Assembly (NCBI RefSeq): GCF_003841405.1
Contig: NZ_PXYA01000003.1
Span: forward strand, 434,001-498,000
Origin: Tetragenococcus halophilus subsp. halophilus DSM 20339
GTDB taxonomy: Bacteria; Bacillota; Bacilli; Lactobacillales; Enterococcaceae
Length of the DNA stretch: 64,000 nt
Direction: 5' to 3'
Shown: positions 31,450 through 40,495 of the stretch, one piece after another
Position numbering within the stretch: the stretch's first letter is position 1
Layout of the letters: every line of letters begins with the position of its first letter
The notes under the pieces: generated by a model
Databases searched by the model: none
Told to the model about the DNA's origin: nothing
The model's input: the letters and a program-made list of their open reading frames with translations, nothing else
Translations under genes and position numbers: made by a program

Positions 31450-32019
31450 TTACGAATGAAACTTTTCCCATTGTGTCTTTGAAATGCTTTTTGTCACTTC
31501 AGTGATTGATTGTCCAGAACTTCTTCTAGCCTCAGGGATGATGCTATCAACGGTCATGCCAGTTTTCTCCATTACACGGCCAGAGTTGATATTTCTTTGA
31601 TCATATTTTGCTTTTATTCGGATTAGATCTAGTTCCTCAAACCCTAATACAAGCAATCGATCACAGGCTTCTGCAGTATAGCCACGTCCCCAATAGTTTT
31701 TATTGATCACATACCCTAACTCCGCAACCGCTGATTCCATATTGACTCTAAGATCTATGGTCCCAATCAATTTTTGAGTTTCTTTTAACTCGATCCCATA
31801 TTTTCCCAAGGGATGTACCATAAAATATTCAGCAATTGCCTCTTTTGTATCCGCCAATGTTTGGTGAGTTTCAAAAACAAACTGGGTGGTCTGTCGATCA
31901 CTGCTATATTCATACATATCTTCTGTGTCTAAAAGCGTCATTGGTCGAAGAAGCAGACGCATTGTTTCCAATTTCGTATTGTTTGCTAAAATGTAGTTTT
32001 TGTTACGATTTAACTTCAT
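31450..32019 (-). CDS. GNAT-family N-acetyltransferase, RimJ/RimL type
   Basis: A 189-aa acetyl-CoA-dependent acyltransferase. Motif A is 'AELGYVINKNYWGRGYTAEA', with 'ETMRLLLRPMTLLDTEDMYE' at the N-terminus, as in RimJ-like enzymes. The acceptor (a protein N-terminus or small molecule) is unknown. ATG 32019 follows AGGTG with 6-nt spacing; the GTG at 32028 overlaps that site and is rejected. Confidence 0.88.
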   Translation of the reverse strand: MKLNRNKNYILANNTKLETMRLLLRPMTLLDTEDMYEYSSDRQTTQFVFETHQTLADTKEAIAEYFMVHPLGKYGIELKETQKLIGTIDLRVNMESAVAELGYVINKNYWGRGYTAEACDRLLVLGFEELDLIRIKAKYDQRNINSGRVMEKTGMTVDSIIPEARRSSGQSITEVTKSISKTQWEKFHS

Positions 32020-32105
32020 TAATGTCACCTACTTTATAAAGTATCCCTTATTATACGCAATTTCAAGAAATTGTGAAGTATTTTAAAAAAAGAATCTGCC
32101 TGTGT

Positions 32106-32111
32106 TATAAT
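32106..32111 (+). promoter_or_regulatory. -10 element upstream of the YueI-like gene
   Basis: TATAAT at 32106-32111, about 30 bp before the ATG. No confident -35 is seen. Confidence 0.5.
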
Positions 32112-32141
32112 AGATTTAACGATTTATCAAGGAGGATTACG

Positions 32142-32591
32142 ATGACAGACGAAGTGCAAAAACATCTAGATAAAGGGATGTACGGTACCCCTTCTGTAAA
32201 TCCTGATGAACAAAAAAGGTTTTTAGGAACTTTTCGTGAACGTGTTTACGTTCGTATGTCTATTCAACAAATGAAAGAAACAGAGAATAAAAAAATCTTA
32301 GAAAAACATCTGACAGATTACCCTAATGCTAATGTTTTGATCAATGGAAACATCAATGAATCACTACAAAGCAGCTACATCCAAATGGTTATGAAAGCTA
32401 GCTTAAAATTTACCGTTGTTGATACTGATTTAAAAGAAGATACGGACAGTGGTCTGCTTGTCATTTCTGATAAAGCAGTCAATGAAGACACAATTGATAT
32501 TCAAGAAAAATTTACCGCTGAGCACGCACAAGCTCCTCAAGAAAAAACAGAGAAAAAAAGTTTTTGGCATAAACTTTTTCATAATAATTAA
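32142..32591 (+). CDS. yueI: DUF1694 (YueI-like) protein
   Basis: A 149-aa cytoplasmic protein. 'DKGMYGTPSVNPDEQKRFLG' followed by 'RVYVRMSIQQM' identifies the YueI family, which has an RNase-like fold but no established role. The tail 'KKSFWHKLFHNN' is basic. ATG 32142 follows AAGGAGG; an upstream in-frame ATG at 32073 precedes the -10 and is rejected. The next gene starts 14 bp downstream. Confidence 0.85.
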   Translation: MTDEVQKHLDKGMYGTPSVNPDEQKRFLGTFRERVYVRMSIQQMKETENKKILEKHLTDYPNANVLINGNINESLQSSYIQMVMKASLKFTVVDTDLKEDTDSGLLVISDKAVNEDTIDIQEKFTAEHAQAPQEKTEKKSFWHKLFHNN

Positions 32592-32605
32592 AGGAGGAAG
32601 CGCTT

Positions 32606-33022
32606 ATGATAGTCCCTACCTATGCGCAGCTGAAAAAAGAGATGACCTTGGCGTTAGACACCCACATCGATATCTTAAAGGATGTTAGTACAATTGAAGG
32701 TAAACACTTAGAGGGTGTCATGTTTATGATGCGTAGTTTCGGTTTTATGCTTGATCGTGCACCTAAAGTTTTATATGAAGAAGACTCAGAGGAAATGAAT
32801 TTTTTGATGTTTCAGTATTACAGTTTATTAAGTGAATTAAAACACAATTTAGCTTTGTATTATCCACAGGCTAAAATTCAAAATCGTACACTGATTGAAA
32901 TCGCCGATACCTTCCCTACTACTTACGAAAAGGATATGAAACAATGGTGGGAAAATTTAACCGGTTTACAAGTAGCAGATAGTAGTAAACAAACCATTCA
33001 CATCCAAAAATTTGATAAATAA
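32606..33022 (+). CDS. hypothetical protein, 138 aa
   Basis: I do not recognise this family. It is a predominantly helical, soluble protein with no signal peptide. Noticeable parts are a Met/Phe-rich helix 'GVMFMMRSFGFMLDRAP', 'FQYYSLLSELKHNL' and 'KQWWENL'. It has a good AAAGGAGG site and is co-transcribed with the YueI-like gene, ending in a strong bidirectional terminator. Confidence 0.6.
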   Translation: MIVPTYAQLKKEMTLALDTHIDILKDVSTIEGKHLEGVMFMMRSFGFMLDRAPKVLYEEDSEEMNFLMFQYYSLLSELKHNLALYYPQAKIQNRTLIEIADTFPTTYEKDMKQWWENLTGLQVADSSKQTIHIQKFDK

Positions 33023-33075
33023 ACAAGAACTTGCTGGTATGTATTAACAAAGTACCAGCAAGTTCTTGTTTATTT
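33021..33075. terminator. strong bidirectional terminator
   Basis: AAACAAGAACTTGCTGGTA (33021-33039) pairs perfectly over 19 bp with TACCAGCAAGTTCTTGTTT (33053-33071), between the convergent 138-aa gene and gshF. Confidence 0.88.
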
Positions 33076-35350
33076 AACGATCTTTTCTTTGAATAAAGTC
33101 AGGATATAAAAGCTTCAATATATCCATCGTCAATCGACGACCTTTTCCCTCAAAGGGATAGCAGTGCATATGCATCATCGGGTTAAAATTAGCTTCAATA
33201 ATACCATACACGTCTGAGCTACTAGCAGGTAAGTTAATATCTGTAATAATCATATCGATCCCACAGATAGCCGCTCCCAGCGTTTGAGCTACCTCAACTG
33301 CGATTTGTTTATAATCATCTGTAAAGGCATCTGTCATATCAATTGAATCCCCGCCGGTTGAGACATTTGAATTATCACGTAGATAGATTGTTTCCCCTTT
33401 ATTAGGAATTGAATCTATTTGATAACCTTGTTCTTGCAAAACAAACTGTTCACTTTGTCCTAAATGAATTTTTTCGAGAGGAGTACGATGATTTTCACCG
33501 CGTAAAGGATCATCATTTTTTCGATCAACAAGTTCTTTGATCGAATGTTTCCCATCACCACTGACATTAGCCGGCACCCGCAACAATACAGCTTTCACCT
33601 GATCGCCAACAACAAAAAACCGGTACTCTGTGCCAGCTAAAAACTCTTCTACTAACACCGAACTATCTTCTGCAAAAGCAGTGTCTATAGCTTTTATATA
33701 GTCTTTTTCATTTGTACCGTCTTTAAACACGGTAATTCCCAGTCCATAATTGGTGGATTTCGGTTTTACAACAATTCCTTTATCACGAAATTCTTCATAA
33801 CTTGAATAAGCTGCTTTTTTATCCGTAAACTCTTTTCCTTGAGGTACCTTAAAGCCTGCTCGTTGTAAAAGTTTTTTAGTGACAGTTTTGTTTTCCATCA
33901 TCAAAGGCGTAATGTAGGTATCTTTACTAGTCATGTTCCCGTTTTTGACGTATTCAGTATGATCTTGTGCAGTTAATTTTAAGAACTGATCTTGTCTATC
34001 TAAAACTTCAACTTGCAGACCCTTTTGTATAGCATCAAATAGAAATATTTGCGTAGAAAGTTCCATATCTGTAAAACCGGCTAGTTGATAAGGAGCTTGC
34101 CAAGCTTTTCTGTAATAAGATAAACCTTGTTGTACAGCTAATTCTTTTTGAGAAGTTTCTTTGCTTGCTAAGTAAATTCTTCCAGCCAGTGTTTTAGCTG
34201 GATCTTCGAGCATTTCCTCCAAATGATCTAAAATTTCAGTAGAAACATTAAGACCTGTTTGTGCAACAAAACTTCTAATTTCAGCTAATAGTTTTTGTGC
34301 TTCATCATAACAAGCTGTTTGTGACAAAGGAGACTCTAATGAAACTAATTCATTTAATTGATCGCCTTGAAACACCCATTCATCAGCCTCTGCTTTTTCA
34401 TCAGTCCATAATAAAAACAACATAAAAATATGGAAAAATTCTACTTCTTCCTTACTAATCCCATATGGTTGGTAAGGGTCCAAATCAATATTGCGCAATT
34501 CGATGTAACGGACAGGTTTATTCGCTAAGTCGGCTACACTCTTTCCTCCTCTTAAACGAACCGGAGCGTAAAATTCTTTTTCTTCAGAAAGTTTGCCTTC
34601 TTCTACCATTTGTTGTATATCAGCTACATATTCTTCAACCGAACGATAAGTAACTTTTACGTCATCATGGTTTTGATAGCCGTATTTACTATTACGAATA
34701 CTTCGTACCGGTTCTTCTGGTCGTTCATGTCCATTAAAGTAATGAGGGCCGCTTAATGGTGAAGCAGCAAAAAAATAAGTGGCAAACCAACGGTAATGTA
34801 AATAGTTCCGTGTCACTTTTAAGTAGACCTCTGATTTGAACTGATGGTAATTTTTATACTCATCTTGTAATTCAAACATTTTACGTACCATTTCATCATC
34901 GAATTCAAAATTAAAGTGGATACCGCTAACCATTTGTTTACGTCTTCCATAAGACATGGCAAGAAAACGTCGATACAGCACATCTTCAAAGTTATCAAGT
35001 TTAGCAATGACAATATTTTCTTCAACTTCTGGTAAGGCTGGCGGCATACTCATTGGCCATAACATTTCTTCTGAATCCATTGAACGATAAGCTGTATCAT
35101 GAATAGCCGCTAACCAATCAAAAAGTTCAGTTATACTATCGGTAATAGGCGTCACTAATTCCATTTGTGTCTCAGCAAAATCCGTTTGAATATAAGGGTG
35201 AAAGCTTCGATTACCTAACGTTTTGGGATAATCTGTGGCTACCAAATCACCTGCTTTAGTTACGCGCTGACTTTCTTTTTCGACACCGTATCGCGCTTTT
35301 AATAAGTAAGGTTTTAATTGTTTATTGGTTAAAATTGGTTTAACGTTCAT
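33074..35350 (-). CDS. gshF: bifunctional glutamate-cysteine ligase / glutathione synthetase
   Basis: A single enzyme making glutathione in two ATP-dependent steps: gamma-glutamylcysteine, then glycine addition. The 758 aa carry an N-terminal GshA-type ligase (about residues 1-450; 'YGVEKESQRVT', 'GIHFNFEFD', 'RYIELRNIDLDPYQP') and a C-terminal ATP-grasp domain (about 490-750; 'VVKPKSTNYGLGITVF', 'VLVEEFLAGTEYRFFV', 'IIEANFNPMMHMH'). This GshAB/GshF fusion is known from enterococci, streptococci and Listeria. AAAGGA precedes the ATG. A TATAAT (plus 35384-35389) lies about 35 bp upstream. Confidence 0.96.
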   Translation of the reverse strand: MNVKPILTNKQLKPYLLKARYGVEKESQRVTKAGDLVATDYPKTLGNRSFHPYIQTDFAETQMELVTPITDSITELFDWLAAIHDTAYRSMDSEEMLWPMSMPPALPEVEENIVIAKLDNFEDVLYRRFLAMSYGRRKQMVSGIHFNFEFDDEMVRKMFELQDEYKNYHQFKSEVYLKVTRNYLHYRWFATYFFAASPLSGPHYFNGHERPEEPVRSIRNSKYGYQNHDDVKVTYRSVEEYVADIQQMVEEGKLSEEKEFYAPVRLRGGKSVADLANKPVRYIELRNIDLDPYQPYGISKEEVEFFHIFMLFLLWTDEKAEADEWVFQGDQLNELVSLESPLSQTACYDEAQKLLAEIRSFVAQTGLNVSTEILDHLEEMLEDPAKTLAGRIYLASKETSQKELAVQQGLSYYRKAWQAPYQLAGFTDMELSTQIFLFDAIQKGLQVEVLDRQDQFLKLTAQDHTEYVKNGNMTSKDTYITPLMMENKTVTKKLLQRAGFKVPQGKEFTDKKAAYSSYEEFRDKGIVVKPKSTNYGLGITVFKDGTNEKDYIKAIDTAFAEDSSVLVEEFLAGTEYRFFVVGDQVKAVLLRVPANVSGDGKHSIKELVDRKNDDPLRGENHRTPLEKIHLGQSEQFVLQEQGYQIDSIPNKGETIYLRDNSNVSTGGDSIDMTDAFTDDYKQIAVEVAQTLGAAICGIDMIITDINLPASSSDVYGIIEANFNPMMHMHCYPFEGKGRRLTMDILKLLYPDFIQRKDR

Positions 35351-35521
35351 AAAATAATCCTTTCTTTTTTATATCCTATAGCTATTATAGCAAACAATAA
35401 AATAGGAAGCTTTAATTTTGTATCGAACAAAAAAAATAATTATATAAAATAAAAAATTAGAAGTTTTGTGAATTTAATATCAATAAACATTGACATTAAA
35501 TAAGAATGGGGGTACGCTAAT

Positions 35522-35540
35522 GATAATGAATATCATTTTC
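35522..35540 (+). promoter_or_regulatory. Fur box upstream of feoAB
   Basis: The 19-mer matches the classical Fur consensus GATAATGATAATCATTATC at 16 of 19 positions. It lies 43 bp before the feoA ATG and about 26 bp downstream of TTGACA (35491-35496), so bound Fur would overlap the start of transcription. The -10 is unclear. Confidence 0.82.
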
Positions 35541-35582
35541 AATATTCAAAAATGCTATATTGCTAATAAAGAAAGGGCTCGT

Positions 35583-36047
35583 ATGAAACAATTAACTGAC
35601 GTTCAATATCATAGTGTTTACCAAGTTCACTATATCACAACGCTTCCCGATACAAAGAAGCATCTACAAACAATCGGCATTGTTCCTGGTAAAAAAATTT
35701 CTTTGTTACAACTTGAACAACAAAATGGTATCATTCTTCTGCAAAAAAGTCGTATCGCTTTAGATCGTTCTATTTTAGAAAACATTTTTGTAGAAGAAGT
35801 ACAAGAAAAAAGTGCTTGGGTTCCACTTGACCAGTTAAATGCTAGTGAGCAGGCAACTGTCGTTAGTATTCACGGTGAAGGTGCTGTCAGAAGGCGTTTG
35901 ATGGATATGGGGGTAACCAAAAATGTCCAAATTTATGTAAGAAAACTCGCACCCTTAGGTGATCCGGTAGAAATAACATTGCGTGGATATGAGCTGACTT
36001 TGCGTAAAAAAGAAGCCTCGCTTATTTTGGTAGAAAAGGAGATTTAA
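35583..36047 (+). CDS. feoA: ferrous iron transport protein A, tandem FeoA domains
   Basis: SH3-like cytoplasmic partner of the Fe(II) transporter FeoB. The 154 aa form two FeoA-like repeats: residues 1-72 ('HLQTIGIVPGKKISLLQ') and 78-154 ('RRRLMDMGVTKNVQIYVRK', 'PVEITLRGYELTLRKKEA'). The second is the better match; the first is divergent. ATG 35583 follows AAAGGG; an earlier in-frame start at 35490 lies upstream of the Fur box and is unlikely. feoB starts 2 bp after its stop. Confidence 0.92.
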   Translation: MKQLTDVQYHSVYQVHYITTLPDTKKHLQTIGIVPGKKISLLQLEQQNGIILLQKSRIALDRSILENIFVEEVQEKSAWVPLDQLNASEQATVVSIHGEGAVRRRLMDMGVTKNVQIYVRKLAPLGDPVEITLRGYELTLRKKEASLILVEKEI

Positions 36048-36049
36048 AA

Positions 36050-38200
36050 ATGGAAAAACAATTTGCCTTAGCAGGCAACCCTAATAGTGGAAAAACGAGT
36101 GCTTTTAACCATCTAACAGGAGCCAATCAATATGTAGGAAATTGGCCTGGAGTGACAATTGAACGCAAGTCAGGGTTATTAAAAAGAAGTAAAATGATAG
36201 CGCTTCAAGATCTGCCTGGAATCTATTCTTTATCACCTTATACACCAGAAGAAGTCATTACCCAAGAGTATTTACTTAATCAAAAACCCGATGCGATCAT
36301 TAATATCATTGACAGTAGTAATTTAGAACGAAATCTTTATTTAACGACGCAACTTTTGGAAACCGGTCTTCCAGTTGTTCTAGGAATGAACATGATGGAT
36401 ATAGTAAAGAAAAACGGGCAAACAATCAATTTGTCTAAACTCGCCTATGGTTTAGGGGTACCAGTGATAGGAATGAGCGCCCTAAAAAAAACAGGCTTAG
36501 AGAAGTTAATTGAAACAACTCAAGAAGAAGCCGAGAAAAATACAGTCGCCTATCCTGCCTACGATCCTAAATTAGAGTCGGCTTTAGATGAAATTAGTGA
36601 TATTTTAGGTAATACTGTTTCCGAAAAACAAGTACGTTGGTATGCTATCAAATTATTTGAAAAAGATCCATTAGCGACAGAAAGTTTAAACTTAAGTTCT
36701 ATACAGAAAAAAGAAATTGACGATATTATCCAAATTACCGAAAAGATATTTGACGATCAAAGTGATGCGATTTTAGTCAATGAACGTTATGAATTTATCA
36801 CACGCTTGATTTCTTTAGCTATGATCAAGGAAGATGGCTTTAAACTAAACCTTAGTGATAAAATTGATCGTTTCGTTACCAATCGTTTTTTAGCTTTACC
36901 TATTTTTGCTATTATCATGTGGGGAATTTATTATCTTTCCATTCAAACCGTGGGAACGATAAGTACAGATTGGGTCACCGACGACTTTTTTGGTGAAATC
37001 GTCCCTGACTTTGTTGAAACTTACCTTATTAGCTGGAATGTTGCTGATTGGATGCAAGGGTTAATTTTAGAGGGAATCATTGCTGGTGTCGGAGCAGTCT
37101 TAGGTTTTTTACCTCAGATTATTATCTTATTCTTATGTTTAGCAATATTAGAAGACTGCGGATATATGTCACGGATTGCTTTTGTCATGGACCGTCTTTT
37201 CCGTAAGTTCGGTCTTTCGGGAAAATCATTCATCCCTATGTTGATTGCAACAGGTTGCGGAGTCCCAGGAGTTATGGCTAGCCGTACAATCGAAAATGAA
37301 AATGATCGACGAGTGACAGTAATGGTAACAACTTTTATGCCTTGTTCTGCTAAATTACCAATTATCGCATTGATTGCAGGCGCTTTTTTTCCAACTAGCA
37401 GCTGGGTAGCCCCTTCGGCTTACTTTGTCGGAATTGCAGCAATTGTACTTTCCGGCATTGCTTTAAAAAAGACACACGCACTAGGTGGCGATCCTGCGCC
37501 TTTTGTTATGGAGCTGCCTACTTACCACCTACCACAAGTAAAAAATGTACTACAACAAACCTGGAATCGCGCAACTGCTTTTGTTAAAAAAGCGGGCACA
37601 ATTATTTTAGTTTCTAGTATTCTTATTTGGTTTACCTCTAGTTTCAATTTTACTTTGCAACAAGTACCAGAAGATCAAAGTATCTTAGCCGCGTTCGGTC
37701 GATTGATCGCACCACTATTTGCTCCTTTAGGCTGGGGACATTGGCGAGGTGCCGTAGCTACTCTTACTGGCTTGATCGCAAAAGAAAATGTTATCGGTAC
37801 TTTTGGTATCTTATATGGCAACTTAGCTTCAGTTTCAGAAAGCGGAAGAGAAGTTCGGGGACTTGTACAAGGCGACTTTACTGCTATTGCTGCCTATTCA
37901 TTTTTGGTTTTTAATCTCCTATGTGCTCCTTGTTTTGCGGCAATAGGCGCGATCCATCGAGAAATGGCTAATTCAAAATGGACGCTACTGGCGGTTATCT
38001 ATCAGTGCGGTTTAGCTTATGCTGTAGCTTTAATTACTTATCAATATGGCTCCGTTATTTTTGGAACAGCCGCAATATCTATGGGCACAGCCGCTGCAAC
38101 TATTATCTTACTTACAATGATCTATTTTATCGTAAGAAAACCGCAACAAAAACAACTCGTTCCCACAGCAATGTTTCCACCATTGAAAGAAGGGAAATAA
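36050..38200 (+). CDS. feoB: ferrous iron transporter FeoB
   Basis: Fe(II) uptake permease with an N-terminal GTPase. The 716 aa show G1 GNPNSGKTS, the switch 'GNWPGVTIE', G3 'DLPGIYSL', G4 'NMMD' and G5 'MSAL', a helical GDI region, then about 10 membrane segments with two gate domains ('LGFLPQIIILF', 'ATGCGVPGVMASRT'). It is the middle gene of feoA-feoB-small protein, under an upstream Fur box, so it is expected to be derepressed in iron limitation. Confidence 0.97.
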   Translation: MEKQFALAGNPNSGKTSAFNHLTGANQYVGNWPGVTIERKSGLLKRSKMIALQDLPGIYSLSPYTPEEVITQEYLLNQKPDAIINIIDSSNLERNLYLTTQLLETGLPVVLGMNMMDIVKKNGQTINLSKLAYGLGVPVIGMSALKKTGLEKLIETTQEEAEKNTVAYPAYDPKLESALDEISDILGNTVSEKQVRWYAIKLFEKDPLATESLNLSSIQKKEIDDIIQITEKIFDDQSDAILVNERYEFITRLISLAMIKEDGFKLNLSDKIDRFVTNRFLALPIFAIIMWGIYYLSIQTVGTISTDWVTDDFFGEIVPDFVETYLISWNVADWMQGLILEGIIAGVGAVLGFLPQIIILFLCLAILEDCGYMSRIAFVMDRLFRKFGLSGKSFIPMLIATGCGVPGVMASRTIENENDRRVTVMVTTFMPCSAKLPIIALIAGAFFPTSSWVAPSAYFVGIAAIVLSGIALKKTHALGGDPAPFVMELPTYHLPQVKNVLQQTWNRATAFVKKAGTIILVSSILIWFTSSFNFTLQQVPEDQSILAAFGRLIAPLFAPLGWGHWRGAVATLTGLIAKENVIGTFGILYGNLASVSESGREVRGLVQGDFTAIAAYSFLVFNLLCAPCFAAIGAIHREMANSKWTLLAVIYQCGLAYAVALITYQYGSVIFGTAAISMGTAAATIILLTMIYFIVRKPQQKQLVPTAMFPPLKEGK

Positions 38201-38201
38201 T

Positions 38202-38336
38202 ATGTCAACATTTATTTTATCAGTTATTATCTTCGGTTTTAGCGCTTGGGCCATTTATCGACAAATCAAGGGTAGAGGCCACTGTGAAGATTGCGACAAT
38301 AGCTGCCCAGTTAAGCATGAACAGGTAAAGAAATAA
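38202..38336 (+). CDS. FeoB-associated cysteine-rich membrane protein, 44 aa
   Basis: A tiny gene 1 bp after feoB. The protein starts MSTFILSVIIFGFSAWAIYR, a single transmembrane helix, then a basic stretch and a CxxCxxxC cluster ('HCEDCDNSCPVK') near the C-terminus. This matches the small Cys-rich proteins commonly encoded after feoB in Firmicutes, thought to act as FeoC-like partners. AAGAAGGGAAA lies just upstream of the ATG. Its exact role is not established. Confidence 0.88.
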   Translation: MSTFILSVIIFGFSAWAIYRQIKGRGHCEDCDNSCPVKHEQVKK

Positions 38337-38405
38337 AAGACTTTAACCTTCTGGATAATTATTGTATAGGAGGTTTTTCTCTAGAGTGTTTCTTTTTTTA
38401 CAAAA

Positions 38406-38457
38406 ATAACCAACCGGCTAAACATTAATCTTGCTTAGCTGATTGGTTATATTTTTA
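38406..38457. terminator. terminator of the feo operon (bidirectional)
   Basis: ATAACCAACCGGCTAA (from 38406) pairs imperfectly with TTAGCTGATTGGTTAT (38435-38450), followed by ATTTTTAT on the plus strand. It lies between convergent feo and ftsY. Confidence 0.7.
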
Positions 38458-38475
38458 TAAAGAAAATAAAGGTTT

Positions 38476-39645
38476 TTACTCTTCTTGTAAAAGTCCTTTG
38501 AAAAGTCCGACGACAAAGTCATTAGGATCAAAAACTTCTAAATCATCAATACCTTCACCAAGTCCGACTAATTTTACTGGTAAATGCAGTTCATTGCGAA
38601 TAGCCAGTACAATACCGCCTTTAGCTGTACCGTCCAATTTTGTCAGTACCAAGCCTGTTACATCCGTCGTTTCTTTAAATTGCTGCGCTTGGTTCATAGC
38701 ATTTTGTCCTGTTGTAGCATCTACTACCAACAGTACTTCATGCGGTGCAGTAGGGTTTTCTCGTTTTATGATTCGTTTAATTTTATCTAATTCATTCATC
38801 AAATTGACTTTATTTTGCAAACGTCCAGCCGTATCAATCAGTAAAACATCAGCTTGTTCTTCTTTAGCTCTAGTCATGGCATCAAAAACGACAGAAGCTG
38901 GATCACTACCGGTATTTCCGCGTACTACTTCCACATCAGTTCGTTCTCCCCATTGTACCAATTGGTCAATAGCTCCAGCACGAAATGTATCCGCCGCTGC
39001 TAGTAATACTTTCTTACCTTCTTGTCTATATTGATGCGCAAGTTTTCCAATACTAGTCGTTTTTCCTGTACCATTTACACCCACGAATAAGAAAACGGAC
39101 AAGTCGTTTTGCTGCTCATTAAGTTCATTGACTTCCATCTCTCCTTCTTCTTCGTAAAGGTCCACCAATTTTTCAATAATAGTATTTTGGACAGCTGCAG
39201 GTTTCTTTGCATTCTTGATTTTTACTTCTTCCCTTAGTTCATCGGCAATCCGCATAGAAGTATCAAAGCCCACATCTGCACCTATTAAAGTATTTTCTAC
39301 CTCTTCAAAAAAGTCTTCGTCTACCGAACGAAAGTTAGCAAACAACTCATTCATACGATCTTTAAACGTTTTACGTGTTTTGCTTAGTCCTTTTTCATAC
39401 TTTTTCTGCGTGTCAGCTGGCGCTTCTTCTATTTTTTCAGTTTCTTCTTGCTCATCAACAGGAAACGCCGTACTTTCAGTGGTTTCTTCAAACTCTTCTT
39501 CTGTTTCAGAGCCTTTTGCAGCATCAGTTTCAGTTGACTCATCAGTTTTTTCGTCTTCTAAGGTTTCTTGTGTTGTATCTTCTGTCTGCTTTTCTTCTTC
39601 TTTATCTTTCACAAAGGCATGTTTAATCTTATCAAAAAGTCCCAT
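38476..39645 (-). CDS. ftsY: signal recognition particle receptor FtsY
   Basis: SRP receptor GTPase that docks ribosome-SRP complexes at the membrane for co-translational insertion. The 389 aa have an acidic A domain (about residues 1-85, very rich in E, T and D), then the NG domain with G1 'GVNGTGKTTSIGKLA', 'DTFRAGAIDQL', G3 'DTAGR' and G4 'TKLDGTAKGG'. AAAGGAG lies upstream of the ATG. Last gene of the smc cluster, 37 bp after the HAD gene. Confidence 0.97.
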   Translation of the reverse strand: MGLFDKIKHAFVKDKEEEKQTEDTTQETLEDEKTDESTETDAAKGSETEEEFEETTESTAFPVDEQEETEKIEEAPADTQKKYEKGLSKTRKTFKDRMNELFANFRSVDEDFFEEVENTLIGADVGFDTSMRIADELREEVKIKNAKKPAAVQNTIIEKLVDLYEEEGEMEVNELNEQQNDLSVFLFVGVNGTGKTTSIGKLAHQYRQEGKKVLLAAADTFRAGAIDQLVQWGERTDVEVVRGNTGSDPASVVFDAMTRAKEEQADVLLIDTAGRLQNKVNLMNELDKIKRIIKRENPTAPHEVLLVVDATTGQNAMNQAQQFKETTDVTGLVLTKLDGTAKGGIVLAIRNELHLPVKLVGLGEGIDDLEVFDPNDFVVGLFKGLLQEE

Positions 39646-39682
39646 TTATGTTTCAACTCCTTTGCCTAAATTTTAATGGCGC

Positions 39683-40495
39683 TCAATTATTGAGTACATA
39701 TTTTTCAACAACTTGTGCAACCCCATCTTCTTCATTAGAAGTGGTGATGATATTTGCTTTTTCTTTTACCTGTTCTACAGCATTTGCCATCGCAACACCA
39801 AATCCTGCGTATTCAATCATCGGCAAGTCATTTTCTTCATCGCCAATCCCCATTACTTCTTCAGGAGAAAAAGCAAGATCTTTGGCTAAAGAAGCAATGC
39901 CAAAGGCTTTAGTAATTCCCTTAGGCATAAATTCCAACAAATTGCCACGAGATTTAATCACTTCATAACGATCTTTGTAAATCGCTGGGATTTTAGCGAT
40001 TTGCTCATCTAAATACTCTTGATGATATCCTACAACAGCTTTATTATATAAACGTTTGCTTGTTAGTTCTTCAACAGACGCTGCTTGAAAAGTTAACAGC
40101 GGATTTAACTGCGGATAAATTGATAAATGCTGAGCTGAAGTTGGCAAAGACAACACCACATCATCTGACAATATATCTAAGGGAAGATCTAGTTCTCTAG
40201 CTAAGTGCGTCAAATCCATAATATCTTCTAATTTCATCGCTGCTTTTTCAACAATTTCTCCCGTATCATTTTTTTGCACTAAACCACCATTAAAAGTAAT
40301 ACTGTAATCCCCAACAGCTTGCATATCCAATTCCTCTAAATAAGGACGAATACCCGCCAGTGGGCGACCAGTACAAATGACGATTTTAGTTCCTTGTGCT
40401 CTAGCCTCTTGCAAAACTTCTTTGTTTTTTAAAGAAATCTTTTTTTGTCCATCTAACAATGTGCCATCTAAATCAATGGCTATCAATTTAATCAT
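39683..40495 (-). CDS. Cof-type HAD-IIB sugar-phosphatase (YidA-like)
   Basis: Soluble phosphatase of 270 aa with motif I 'IAIDLDGTLLDGQ', motif II 'VICTGRPLAGI', the motif III lysine in 'LLEFMPKGITKAFG' and motif IV 'MGIGDEENDLPMIEY'. Its ATG overlaps the smc stop (ATGA), so it is translationally coupled to smc. A HAD gene between smc and ftsY is common in enterococci and streptococci. Substrate not determined. Confidence 0.92.
   Translation of the reverse strand: MIKLIAIDLDGTLLDGQKKISLKNKEVLQEARAQGTKIVICTGRPLAGIRPYLEELDMQAVGDYSITFNGGLVQKNDTGEIVEKAAMKLEDIMDLTHLARELDLPLDILSDDVVLSLPTSAQHLSIYPQLNPLLTFQAASVEELTSKRLYNKAVVGYHQEYLDEQIAKIPAIYKDRYEVIKSRGNLLEFMPKGITKAFGIASLAKDLAFSPEEVMGIGDEENDLPMIEYAGFGVAMANAVEQVKEKANIITTSNEEDGVAQVVEKYVLNN

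Noticed and set aside
35490-35582. Longer FeoA N-terminus
   Set aside because: The upstream start precedes the Fur box and has no ribosome binding site; ATG 35583 has both a good site and a domain-like start.
39215-39676. 153-codon Ser-rich open frame opposite ftsY
   Set aside because: It is the reverse complement of the repetitive acidic ftsY A domain; composition is an artefact of Glu/Thr codons.
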